This document shows positions 40,813 to 48,206 of a stretch of 64,000 nucleotides of DNA, piece after piece. Position 1 is the first letter of the stretch. Each line of letters starts with the position of its first letter. The DNA is taken from positions 3,489,521-3,553,520 of the forward strand of contig NZ_CP144125.1 of NCBI RefSeq assembly GCF_036429475.1, given 5' to 3'. The position numbers and the translations under genes were made by a program. This DNA is from Halalkalicoccus sp. CGA53. Its GTDB lineage: Archaea; Halobacteriota; Halobacteria; Halobacteriales; Halalkalicoccaceae. The notes beneath the pieces were generated by a model, which had not been told where the DNA came from, ran no database searches, and saw only the letters and a list, made by a program, of their open reading frames with translations.

Positions 40813-42021
40813 ATGGCGTTCGAGGAGGCGGTGATCGCCGGCATCGGCGAGACCGAGAAGAGCAGACCGAGCCCGAGAAACGACCAGCCTGCCTACGACT
40901 TAGAGGAGTACCTCGCGACGGCGGCCCGACTCACGCTCGCGGACGCGGACCTCGACGCCGACGAGGTCGACGGGCTCGGGGTCGCCCGGCCCTCGGTCGA
41001 GACCCCGTACCGCTACCCACTTTTGCTCGCGGACGAACTCGGCTTTCGCGATCTCGCGTGGATCACGGCGACCGACCACTGCGGCGGACAGGCCGTCCCC
41101 CTGCTCGCGCAGGCCGCGATGGCCGTCGACGCGGGCGTCGTCGAGACCGTACTCTGTCTGGGGGCCGACACCCCGAAGGTCCCCGGCGGCGGGGGCGAGG
41201 TATTCCCCCGTGATCCCCGCGGCCTCCAGCGGAACTACAAGGACCCGTTCGGCGTCCAGGGGACGAACGCGGAGGCGGCGCTCGCCCAGCGCCGTCACGC
41301 CGAGCGCTACGGGACGTCCCCCGAGGTCCTCGGTCGCATCTACGTCGCCCAGCGCCGGCACGCGGCGGCCAACCCGCTCGCGTACCTCCGCGAGGAGGTC
41401 GACCTCGAGACCTACCTCGACTCGGAGCCGATCGCCGACCCGATCCGGCTGTTCGACTGCGTCATCCCGGTCAACGCGGGCTTCGGCGCGCTCGTGACCA
41501 CGCCAGAGCGGGCCGCAGAACTGGGTACCGATCCGGTGTCGATCGCCGGCGTCGGTCACAATCACAGCCCGTCGGTCCCCAGGGACGAAACGCTCACCAC
41601 CATCGGGATGGAGCCGGCGGCCCGCCGGGCGTTCGGGATGGCGGGGCTCGACCCACGAGAGGCGGACTTCTACCAGCTCTACGACGACTACCCGATCGTC
41701 GTGACGATGGAAATGATCGAAATCGGTCTCTGTCGACCGACGGAGGCCGCCCGGTTCGTCGCGGAGACCGACTTCGGCGTCGAGGGCGAGGTCCCGCTGA
41801 ACACGGGCGGCGGCCAGCTCTGTGCCGGCCAGGCAGGCGTCGCCGGGGGGTTCCTCCAGCTCGTCGAGGGGGTCAGACAGCTCCGCGGCGAGGGCGGCGA
41901 GGGACAGGTCCCCGACGCCGAATGGGGGATCGTCACCGGCATCGGCGGCGTCTCCGCGAACTACGACGGCGTGCTCGCGGCGAACTCCGTGATGGTCCTC
42001 GAACGGGGGGTGTCGGCGTGA
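40813..42021 (+). CDS. Thiolase-fold (SCP2/Ltp-type) protein
   Basis: This 402-residue thiolase superfamily member has the N-terminal nucleophile place occupied ('ATDHCGGQAVPLLAQA', C90). The 'NEAF' region is replaced by 'FYQLYDDYPIVVTMEMIE' (Y290), and the usual GHP motif is 'TGGGQLCAGQAGVAGG' with Gln340 instead of His. That combination is seen in lipid-transfer-protein-type thiolases, including the Ltp2 aldolase that works with a DUF35 protein in steroid side-chain removal. It could be a thiolase, a retro-aldolase or a substrate-binding partner. The DUF35 gene follows with a 4-bp overlap (GTGA), in the arrangement of those aldolases. The ATG at 40813 is supported by the TATA-like box. Confidence 0.86.
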   Translation: MAFEEAVIAGIGETEKSRPSPRNDQPAYDLEEYLATAARLTLADADLDADEVDGLGVARPSVETPYRYPLLLADELGFRDLAWITATDHCGGQAVPLLAQAAMAVDAGVVETVLCLGADTPKVPGGGGEVFPRDPRGLQRNYKDPFGVQGTNAEAALAQRRHAERYGTSPEVLGRIYVAQRRHAAANPLAYLREEVDLETYLDSEPIADPIRLFDCVIPVNAGFGALVTTPERAAELGTDPVSIAGVGHNHSPSVPRDETLTTIGMEPAARRAFGMAGLDPREADFYQLYDDYPIVVTMEMIEIGLCRPTEAARFVAETDFGVEGEVPLNTGGGQLCAGQAGVAGGFLQLVEGVRQLRGEGGEGQVPDAEWGIVTGIGGVSANYDGVLAANSVMVLERGVSA

Positions 42022-42428
42022 TCGACGACCGACCGCTCCCGGACACGAAGGCAGAACACGACGCGACCTTCTGGGAGGCGGCCGCCGAGGACCGGCTGCT
42101 CGTCCAGGAGTGTGGGTCCTGTAGCCACCGGCAGCTCTATCCAGGACCGGTCTGTCGGGCGTGTCACGCCGAGGCACCCGGCTGGATCGAGGCCGAGGGC
42201 ACCGGCGAGGTCCACTCGTACACGGTGATCCGCCGGGCGACCGAACACCGCGCGTTCGAGCCGGTGATCCCGTACGTCGTCGCGTCGGTCGAGCTTCCGG
42301 AGGGTCCGAGAATGCTGACGAACGTCGTCGGCTGCGACGTCGAGGACGTCGAGGTCGGAATGTCGGTCGTCGTGGAGTTCGAGCCGTTGGGAGCGGGACT
42401 CGCGATCCCGGTGTTCCGTCCGCGGTGA
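42018..42428 (+). CDS. DUF35 zinc-ribbon/OB-fold protein, partner of the thiolase-fold protein
   Basis: This 136-residue protein has an N-terminal zinc ribbon with CxxC pairs ('VQECGSCSHRQLYPGPVCRACHAE') and a C-terminal OB-fold ('GTGEVHSYTVIRRAT', 'LTNVVGCDVEDVEVGMSVVVEFEP'). DUF35/OB-fold proteins bind acyl-CoA and are needed by thiolases, HMG-CoA synthases and Ltp2-type aldolases. The GTG overlaps the thiolase gene's stop, so the two should form a complex. The next gene, a ThDP-dependent enzyme, follows after 127 bp. Confidence 0.9.
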   Translation: MIDDRPLPDTKAEHDATFWEAAAEDRLLVQECGSCSHRQLYPGPVCRACHAEAPGWIEAEGTGEVHSYTVIRRATEHRAFEPVIPYVVASVELPEGPRMLTNVVGCDVEDVEVGMSVVVEFEPLGAGLAIPVFRPR

Positions 42429-42555
42429 GCCGGGTCGTGCGGCGGCTGCTGGCTCGACGGTGCCCGACGTGTCCGCCCGTAGGTCTCCCTCGTCCACGGC
42501 GCCGACTCCGGCCTCGACCGAAACGGTGAGGGCGGTGGCCTCCGCAGCCCGGAGT

Positions 42556-44196
42556 ATGACCGACAGTGCCACGACCGCCACCGGGAGCGACTACACCCTC
42601 GACGCGCTCGTCGCCGAGGGGATCGGGACGCTCTTCGGCGTCATCGGCGAGGGCAACGCCCACCTGCTCGACGCGGTGAACGACTCGGAACTCTCCTTCG
42701 AACAGGCGCGTCACGAACAGGCGGCCGTCTCGATGGCCGACGGCTACGCCCGAACGACCGGCGAGGTCGCCGTCTGTACGCTCACCCACGGTCCGGGCGT
42801 GACGAACGGCGCGACCGGCATCGCGGCGGCCGACCGCGACGACGTCCCGCTCGTGGTCCTGGTGGGGGACACCGGCGCCGAGGGGCGAGAGACGTCGCTC
42901 CAGTACCTCGATCACCGGACGTTCGCGGAGCCGATCACGGTCTACAGAACGAGAGTCGAGACGCCCGCGACGCTCCCCGAGTCGCTCTCGCGAGCGTTCG
43001 ACCGGGCTCGCACCCGAAGCGGTCCGGTCCTCGTCGAACTCCCGAGCGACGTCCAGCGCGCGTTGGCACCCGGAGAGAGCTACGAGCCGGTCCCCCGACC
43101 GCGCCAGCGACCCCGGCCGGACGGACGACTGCTCTCGGAGGCCGTCTCGCTGCTAGAGCGTGCCGAGCACCCCGCGATCCTCGCCGGCGGCGGCGCGGCT
43201 CGATCGGACGCGGGCGAGGCGATCGCGGCGCTCGCCGAACGGATCGGCGCGCCGATCGCGACGACCTACTTCGGCCGGGGCGTGCTCCCCGACTCGCACC
43301 CGCTGGTCAGCGGGATCGGCGGCACGTTCATGACGCCCGCGAACGACGACCTGCTCCGTGAGGTGGACGTCCTCGTGGCCGTCGGCGCGACGCTCTCGGG
43401 GAAGGTGAGCCGCTACGGCGAACTCTACGCCGACGCGGACGTGATTCAGGTCGACCTCTCGGAGGAGGCGATCGGCACACACCGGGTACCGAGGGTCGGC
43501 CTCGTCTCCGACGCCCGGGCGGCGGTCGAGGCGCTGACCGACCGGGTCGGATCGAACCCGGATCGAGCCGACCGGGTCAAGGGGCGGATCGCGGGCGCGC
43601 CCGATCCCTGGGCCGACGGCTTCACCGACACGGAGGACGAGATCGACCCACGAGAGCTCACGCTCGCGCTCTCGGAGGCGGTGCCGGGGGACTCGATCGT
43701 CGCCGTGGACTCGGGGAACAACACCGGATTTCCCGCCGTGTTCCACGAGATCGGAGAGGGCGGGAGCGTCCTCGTCAACGGCAACTTCGGGACGATGGGC
43801 TACGCGCTGCCGGCGGCGCTGGGCGCGGCGGCCGCCGATCCCGACCGGACGGTCGTCTGCTACACCGGTGACGGCGCGTTCATGCAGGTGATCCAGGAGC
43901 TAGAGACGGGCGCGAGACTCGGCTTACCACTGATAGTCGCGGTACTCAACGACCGGAGCTACGGTATCATCCGCCACCGCCAGCGCCTCGAGTACGACCG
44001 CGAGACGGCGAGCAGCTACGACAGCCCCGAGTTCGTCTCGATCGCGGAAGGGTTCGGCTGCGAGGCGGCGCTCGTCCGCGCTCGCTCCGATCTCGCCGTC
44101 GTCGAGGAGTACCTCGCGTCGGAACCGGGGGTCCCGCTCGTGCTCGATGTCCGGACCGATCCCGGGGTTGCCCGCCCCGGGTTCCCTCCGTACTGA
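42556..44196 (+). CDS. ThDP-dependent lyase/decarboxylase (acetolactate synthase-like)
   Basis: This 546-residue ThDP-dependent enzyme has the PYR domain with 'LFGVIGEGNAHLLDAVNDSELSF' and the cofactor-activating E54 in 'QARHEQAAVSMADGYA'. A central domain lies between about 190 and 330. The PP domain has 'VVCYTGDGAFMQVIQELETGARLGLPLIVAVLND' (the GDG...N metal/diphosphate site near residue 437-465). The family includes acetolactate synthase, benzoylformate decarboxylase and oxalyl-CoA decarboxylase/2-hydroxyacyl-CoA lyase. The substrate is unclear. A class III CoA-transferase gene lies convergently 15 bp away, the pairing seen for oxalyl-CoA metabolism (formyl-CoA:oxalate transferase plus decarboxylase). 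That link is an inference. The ATG at 42556 starts just before the fold. Confidence 0.88.
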   Translation: MTDSATTATGSDYTLDALVAEGIGTLFGVIGEGNAHLLDAVNDSELSFEQARHEQAAVSMADGYARTTGEVAVCTLTHGPGVTNGATGIAAADRDDVPLVVLVGDTGAEGRETSLQYLDHRTFAEPITVYRTRVETPATLPESLSRAFDRARTRSGPVLVELPSDVQRALAPGESYEPVPRPRQRPRPDGRLLSEAVSLLERAEHPAILAGGGAARSDAGEAIAALAERIGAPIATTYFGRGVLPDSHPLVSGIGGTFMTPANDDLLREVDVLVAVGATLSGKVSRYGELYADADVIQVDLSEEAIGTHRVPRVGLVSDARAAVEALTDRVGSNPDRADRVKGRIAGAPDPWADGFTDTEDEIDPRELTLALSEAVPGDSIVAVDSGNNTGFPAVFHEIGEGGSVLVNGNFGTMGYALPAALGAAAADPDRTVVCYTGDGAFMQVIQELETGARLGLPLIVAVLNDRSYGIIRHRQRLEYDRETASSYDSPEFVSIAEGFGCEAALVRARSDLAVVEEYLASEPGVPLVLDVRTDPGVARPGFPPY

Positions 44197-44211
44197 ACGG
44201 TCGAATCGGCG

Positions 44212-45390
44212 TCAGTCGTCCCCGCCGACCCCAGAGAGCTCCTCCGGGGAGAGCACCGACGACAGCACCGCCTCGGTGTGCTCGCCGAGTCGCGGTGGGG
44301 TGTGTCCCGACCGCATCCCCCCGATCGAGAACTCGATCGGACAGACCGGGTACGGGAACTCGACCTCTCCGACCGTTATCTCGTCGAGGGTACCGCTCTC
44401 CAGTAGGTGTTCGTCCTCGAACACCTCACGGGTGTCCTTGACCGGAGCGCCCGGGATGCCGTGTTCCCGGAAGAGTGCGAACCACTCCTCGGCCGAGTGC
44501 TCCTCGAAGATCGGCCCGAGTGTATCCGCGAGCGCCTCTCGGTTCGCCACGCGGTCGGCGTTCGTCACGAACCGCTCGTCGGTCGCGAGCTCCGGCCTGT
44601 CGATCGCCGAACAGAGCGCGCGCCAGGTGTCGTCGCTGCCGATGGCGAGCGCGAACCAGCCGTCTGCGGACTCGACCGCGCGATACGGCGCGAGCGAGGG
44701 GTGGACGGTTCCCAGCCTGGGGTAGGGCTCGCCCGTGGCGAAGGTGCGGCCCGCGCGCTCGGTGAGCCAGGAGACCAGCCCCTCGAACATCGGCACTTCG
44801 ACGTACCCGCCGTTACCCCGGTAGAGCGCGGTCGTCACCCCGATCACGGCGTACATCCCCGCACAGATGTCGCCGATGGGGATCCCCGGTCTCGCCGGTG
44901 GACCGTCTGCCTCCCCGGTGACGCTCATGCTCCCCGAGAGCGCCTGCGCGACCATGTCGAACGCCGGCAGGTCGCGGTACGGCCCGTCGAGGAAGCCCGA
45001 GATCGAGCAGTAGACCAGGTCCTCGTTGGCCGACCGGAGCTCCTCGTAGCCGAGACCCCACTTCTCCATCGTCCCCGGCCGGTAGTTCTCGACGAGCACG
45101 TCGGCCTCGTCGGCAAGCAGGGAGAACGCCGCCGCCCCCTCCTCGCTCGAGAGGTCGAGTTCGACGCTCCGCTTTCCCCGGTTCAGCGACGCGAAGTAGG
45201 CGGTGACCCCGCCCGCCTCCAGCTCGTCGCCGATGTTCCGGGTGATGTCGCCCCGTTCGGGCCGTTCGATCTTGATCACGTCCGCGCCCATGTCCGCGAG
45301 CAGCTGCGTCGCGAACGGGCCCGAGAGCATCTGTGTACAGTCGAGGACCCGCACGTCGGAGAGCGGGTGGCTGTCGGTGGCGTCGGTCAT
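44212..45390 (-). CDS. Class III (CaiB/BaiF) acyl-CoA transferase, copy 1
   Basis: This 392-residue family III CoA-transferase has 'VRVLDCTQMLSGPFATQLLADMGADVIKIE' (in parts) as the classic opening, followed by 'ADVLVENYRPGTMEKWGLGYE' and 'DLVYCSISGFLDGPYRD'. The catalytic Asp is D174 in 'PGIPIGDICAGMYAVIG'. Class III enzymes transfer CoA between carboxylic acids through aspartyl-CoA. It would activate the catabolised acid at the cost of a pre-formed CoA thioester. It ends next to the convergent ThDP enzyme. A TATA-like box (complement of 'gatatataac', 45417-45426) lies about 27 bp upstream of the ATG at 45390, so it is expressed by itself. Confidence 0.92.
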   Translation of the reverse strand: MTDATDSHPLSDVRVLDCTQMLSGPFATQLLADMGADVIKIERPERGDITRNIGDELEAGGVTAYFASLNRGKRSVELDLSSEEGAAAFSLLADEADVLVENYRPGTMEKWGLGYEELRSANEDLVYCSISGFLDGPYRDLPAFDMVAQALSGSMSVTGEADGPPARPGIPIGDICAGMYAVIGVTTALYRGNGGYVEVPMFEGLVSWLTERAGRTFATGEPYPRLGTVHPSLAPYRAVESADGWFALAIGSDDTWRALCSAIDRPELATDERFVTNADRVANREALADTLGPIFEEHSAEEWFALFREHGIPGAPVKDTREVFEDEHLLESGTLDEITVGEVEFPYPVCPIEFSIGGMRSGHTPPRLGEHTEAVLSSVLSPEELSGVGGDD

Positions 45391-45416
45391 CGGATGCGCG
45401 TCGATACCGAGGCGGG

Positions 45417-45426
45417 ATATATAACC
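45417..45426 (-). promoter_or_regulatory. TATA-like box of the class III CoA-transferase gene
   Basis: The complement of 'gatatataac' is an almost ideal haloarchaeal box, about 27-36 bp before the ATG at 45390. Confidence 0.5.
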
Positions 45427-45444
45427 CCTGCGTCACACCCTCGC

Positions 45445-45648
45445 TCACGCCGCGGTCGAGAACCAGTAGAGCCAGTGGGCGAGGTAGCCGAGCAGCGCCA
45501 GCGCGAGCACGACCTCGATCGCCCGCACCAGGTAGGGGGTGTAGGTCCGAACCTCCGCCATCGCGTCGTCGTAGACCGCCTGGAGCCGATCGAGTGTCTC
45601 GGTGACCCGGCCGCCGGCCGCCCCTTCGCCCGTGCCTTCGGAGGACAT
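45445..45648 (-). CDS. Small single-helix membrane protein
   Basis: This 67-residue protein has an acidic N-terminal helix ('VTETLDRLQAVYDDAMAEVRTYTPY') followed by one hydrophobic stretch ('LVRAIEVVLALALLGYLAHWLYWF') near the C-terminus. It reads like a tail-anchored or C-terminal membrane-bound helical protein. It lies between the CoA-transferase and the sugar-acid-type enzymes on the same strand. I cannot assign a family. The composition supports a real gene. Confidence 0.6.
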   Translation of the reverse strand: MSSEGTGEGAAGGRVTETLDRLQAVYDDAMAEVRTYTPYLVRAIEVVLALALLGYLAHWLYWFSTAA

Positions 45649-45746
45649 ACACCGATCCTCGGCCGACTGGCTCTTAAATCCACCTCTCGACGCCGGGCGC
45701 CGGTCGGAGACGGTCCGCCCCGGATCGAGACCCTAGCGAACCCGGA

Positions 45747-46964
45747 TCAGAAGCCCTCGGTCCCCGACAGTCGGTGCTCCTCGACGACGTCGTAGTCCAG
45801 CTCGATCCCGAGCCCGGGCGTCTCGGGTACCTCGATGTATCCCTCGTCGATCAGCGGCTCCTCGCGCGTCACCAGGTCGTCCCACCACTCGACCTCGAGC
45901 GCGTGGTACTCGAGCACGTCGAAGTTCGCGATCGCAGCCCCCAGGTGGACACACGCCATCGTTCCCACGGGGGAACAGACGTTGTGCGGCGAGATCGGGA
46001 TGTAGTTCTCCTCCGCCCGATCCGCCACCCGCATCGTCTCCGCGAGCCCGCCCACGGTCGTCGGATCCGGCGTGATCACGTCCACGCCGTGCTCGTAGAG
46101 GAGTTCGGAGAGCTCGTGGACTCTGAACCGGTTCTCGCCGGTCGCGATCGGCGTCCGCGTCGCCCCCGTCACCTCGCGCTGTGCGCGCATGTTCTCCGGC
46201 GGGACGGGGTCCTCGAGCCACATCAGTTCGAACTCCTCTAGCTGGTAGGCCAGTCGCTTCGCGCTCTCGACCGAGTAGTCCCAGTGACAGTCGAACGCGA
46301 GGTCGACCTCGTAGCCGATCTCCTCGCGCACCGCCTCGACGATCTCCCGTTTCCGGTGGATCGCCGCGTTCGAGAGCCGGCCGTTCGTCGGGTCCGGATC
46401 GTTGTCCATCTCCATGTCGAGGTCGAACTTCAGCGCACTGAACCCCATGTCGACGACGCGACGTGCCTCGGCAGCGTACGCCTCCGGGGAGTAGGCGTCG
46501 GCGTCGGCGTACTCGGTGTAACCGTCCTCGACGGCGTACGCTTCCCCCGCGTGACAGTCGCAGTAGATCCGCACCTCGTCGCGGAACTTGCTCCCCAGCA
46601 GCTGATACACCGGCAGGTCGAGGATCTTCCCCGCGGCGTCCCAGAGCGCGATCTCGATGCCCGACGCCGCGGTGACGACCTTCCCGGTCGTCCCGCCGTG
46701 TCCCGACATCTCCTGAACGATCCGCCTGAACAGCCGCTCGACGTCGAGCGGGTTCTCCCCGATCAGAAACCGTTTCGTGTACTCGACGAGTTCGGGGACG
46801 CCCCCGCCACGGTAGGACTCGCCGATGCCGGTCACCCCGGCGTCGGTCTCGATCTCGATCAGGTTCCACTCGAAGTTGCCCTCGACGACGCAGGTCCGGA
46901 TGTCCGTGATTGCGACGTCGCGCGATTCCGCCCGGTTCGTTGCGTGGTTCGAATAATCCCTCAT
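45747..46964 (-). CDS. Enolase-superfamily dehydratase, galactonate-dehydratase-like
   Basis: This 405-residue enolase-superfamily enzyme has the ligands and catalytic residues of the D-galactonate/mannonate dehydratase branch. 'SALKFDLDME' replaces KxK, 'DLAFDCHWDYS' gives the Asp and catalytic His (DxH), 'LMWLEDPVPPEN' and 'PIATGEN' supply the other metal ligands, and 'ISPHNVCSPVGTMA' the second His. These enzymes dehydrate sugar acids (acid-sugar dehydratases) to 2-keto-3-deoxy acids with Mg2+. The exact sugar acid is unclear. Its ATG overlaps the TGA of the upstream racemase-type gene by four bases (ATGA). An aldolase-type and a 2-hydroxyacid dehydrogenase nearby would suit the keto product. 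Confidence 0.9.
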   Translation of the reverse strand: MRDYSNHATNRAESRDVAITDIRTCVVEGNFEWNLIEIETDAGVTGIGESYRGGGVPELVEYTKRFLIGENPLDVERLFRRIVQEMSGHGGTTGKVVTAASGIEIALWDAAGKILDLPVYQLLGSKFRDEVRIYCDCHAGEAYAVEDGYTEYADADAYSPEAYAAEARRVVDMGFSALKFDLDMEMDNDPDPTNGRLSNAAIHRKREIVEAVREEIGYEVDLAFDCHWDYSVESAKRLAYQLEEFELMWLEDPVPPENMRAQREVTGATRTPIATGENRFRVHELSELLYEHGVDVITPDPTTVGGLAETMRVADRAEENYIPISPHNVCSPVGTMACVHLGAAIANFDVLEYHALEVEWWDDLVTREEPLIDEGYIEVPETPGLGIELDYDVVEEHRLSGTEGF

Positions 46965-48091
46965 TCTCTGTCTACCTCGTCCGCCGTCTCCCTGAACCCC
47001 TCGACCGCCCGCTCGTCTAGCTGCACGCCGTGGCCCGGCTCGCTCGGGAGGGAAATCAAACCCTCGTCGTCCGGCGCGAGCGGCTCACTGACGATGTCGT
47101 CGAACACCTTCACGTCCATGTCTCGGTAGAAGTACTCGACGAACAGCCCGTTCTCGATACTGCCGACCAGCGACGAGTGGAGGTTCCAGTTGTAGTGTGG
47201 CGCGATCGGGACGTCGTAGGCCGCCGCGTGGTGGGCGATCTTCAGCCACTCGGTGATCCCGCCACAGACCGTCGCGTCGGGCTGGAGGATCGTCGCCGCA
47301 CCCGTATCGTGCAGGCGCGCGAAGTTGTGTCGCGTCCCCTCGAGTTCGCCCGTCGCCACTGGATAGCCGAGTGCGTCGTTCACCGCCGCCATCGTCTCGA
47401 CTCGGTCGATCATCACCGGCTCCTCGATGAAGTACGGGTCGTACGGCTCGAACGCGCGACACGCCCGGATCGCCTCGGTGGCGTTCGCCCACTTCCCGTT
47501 CGCGTCGAGCAGCAGCGTCCGGTCGGGACCGATCTCCTCTCGCACCGCCGCGACACGCTCGACCTCCTCGGGGACGGATCGCCGCCCGACCTTCATCTTC
47601 ACCGTGTCGTGGCCCTCGGCCAGATACCGCCCGATCTCCGCGCGGAGACCCTCGTGGCCCTTGTCGTCGCGGTAGTAGCCGCCGCTGGCGTACGACGGGA
47701 CCGAGTCGGCGTAGCCGCCCAGTAGCTTGTAGAGCGGCTGGTCGGCGGCCTTCGCCTTGAGGTCCCAGAGCGCGATGTCGACGGTGGAGATCGCCCGGAG
47801 GAAGAGTCCGGTCCTCCCGATCTGGACGTTGCCGTCGTACATCTCGCGCCAGAGCCGCTCGGTGTCCCGCGGGTCCTCGCCGACGAGCAACGGCGCGAGC
47901 ATCGACTCGACCGCGTCGGCGATCAGTCCCGCCCCCTCGTAGCCCAGCGAGTAGCCGACGCCCTCTCGTCCCTCTCTCGTCCGGACGTACGTGATCGCGT
48001 GATCGCGGTAGGTGATCGTCCGGTTCGAGAACGAGACGGGCGTCTCGAGCGGGATCGCTACGGGGAACGACTCGACGTCTGCGATCTCCAT
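46961..48091 (-). CDS. Enolase-superfamily enzyme, mandelate-racemase-like
   Basis: This 376-residue enzyme of the mandelate racemase/muconate-lactonising group has the KxK motif in 'HDTVKMKVGRRS', metal ligands in 'LLLDANGKW', 'YFIEEPVMID' and 'PVATGELEG', and the His of a His-Asp dyad in 'VPIAPHYNWNLHSSLVG'. The last acid is in 'GLFVEYFYRD'. It should abstract the alpha-proton of a carboxylic acid and either racemise, dehydrate or cycloisomerise it. Its stop overlaps the start of a second enolase-superfamily enzyme of another subgroup, so both act in one pathway. The divergent LarA-like gene is 115 bp away. A 'gctatttca' type box (complement near 48108-48120) lies upstream of the ATG. Confidence 0.9.
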   Translation of the reverse strand: MEIADVESFPVAIPLETPVSFSNRTITYRDHAITYVRTREGREGVGYSLGYEGAGLIADAVESMLAPLLVGEDPRDTERLWREMYDGNVQIGRTGLFLRAISTVDIALWDLKAKAADQPLYKLLGGYADSVPSYASGGYYRDDKGHEGLRAEIGRYLAEGHDTVKMKVGRRSVPEEVERVAAVREEIGPDRTLLLDANGKWANATEAIRACRAFEPYDPYFIEEPVMIDRVETMAAVNDALGYPVATGELEGTRHNFARLHDTGAATILQPDATVCGGITEWLKIAHHAAAYDVPIAPHYNWNLHSSLVGSIENGLFVEYFYRDMDVKVFDDIVSEPLAPDDEGLISLPSEPGHGVQLDERAVEGFRETADEVDRE

Positions 48092-48178
48092 GGCCCCACA
48101 CCGGGAGGCGGTGTGAAATAGCTTCCCGCGCAGGCAAGTGTTTCTCCGAACTCTATCGAGGAGAACCGACCCAACCGT

Positions 48179-48186
48179 CTATATCC
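48179..48186 (+). promoter_or_regulatory. TATA-like box of the LarA-like gene
   Basis: 'ctatatcc' lies about 21-28 bp before the ATG at 48207 and supports that start over the open frame from 48138. Confidence 0.45.
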
Positions 48187-48206
48187 CGGGGTCCGTTGGG
48201 CCGGGT

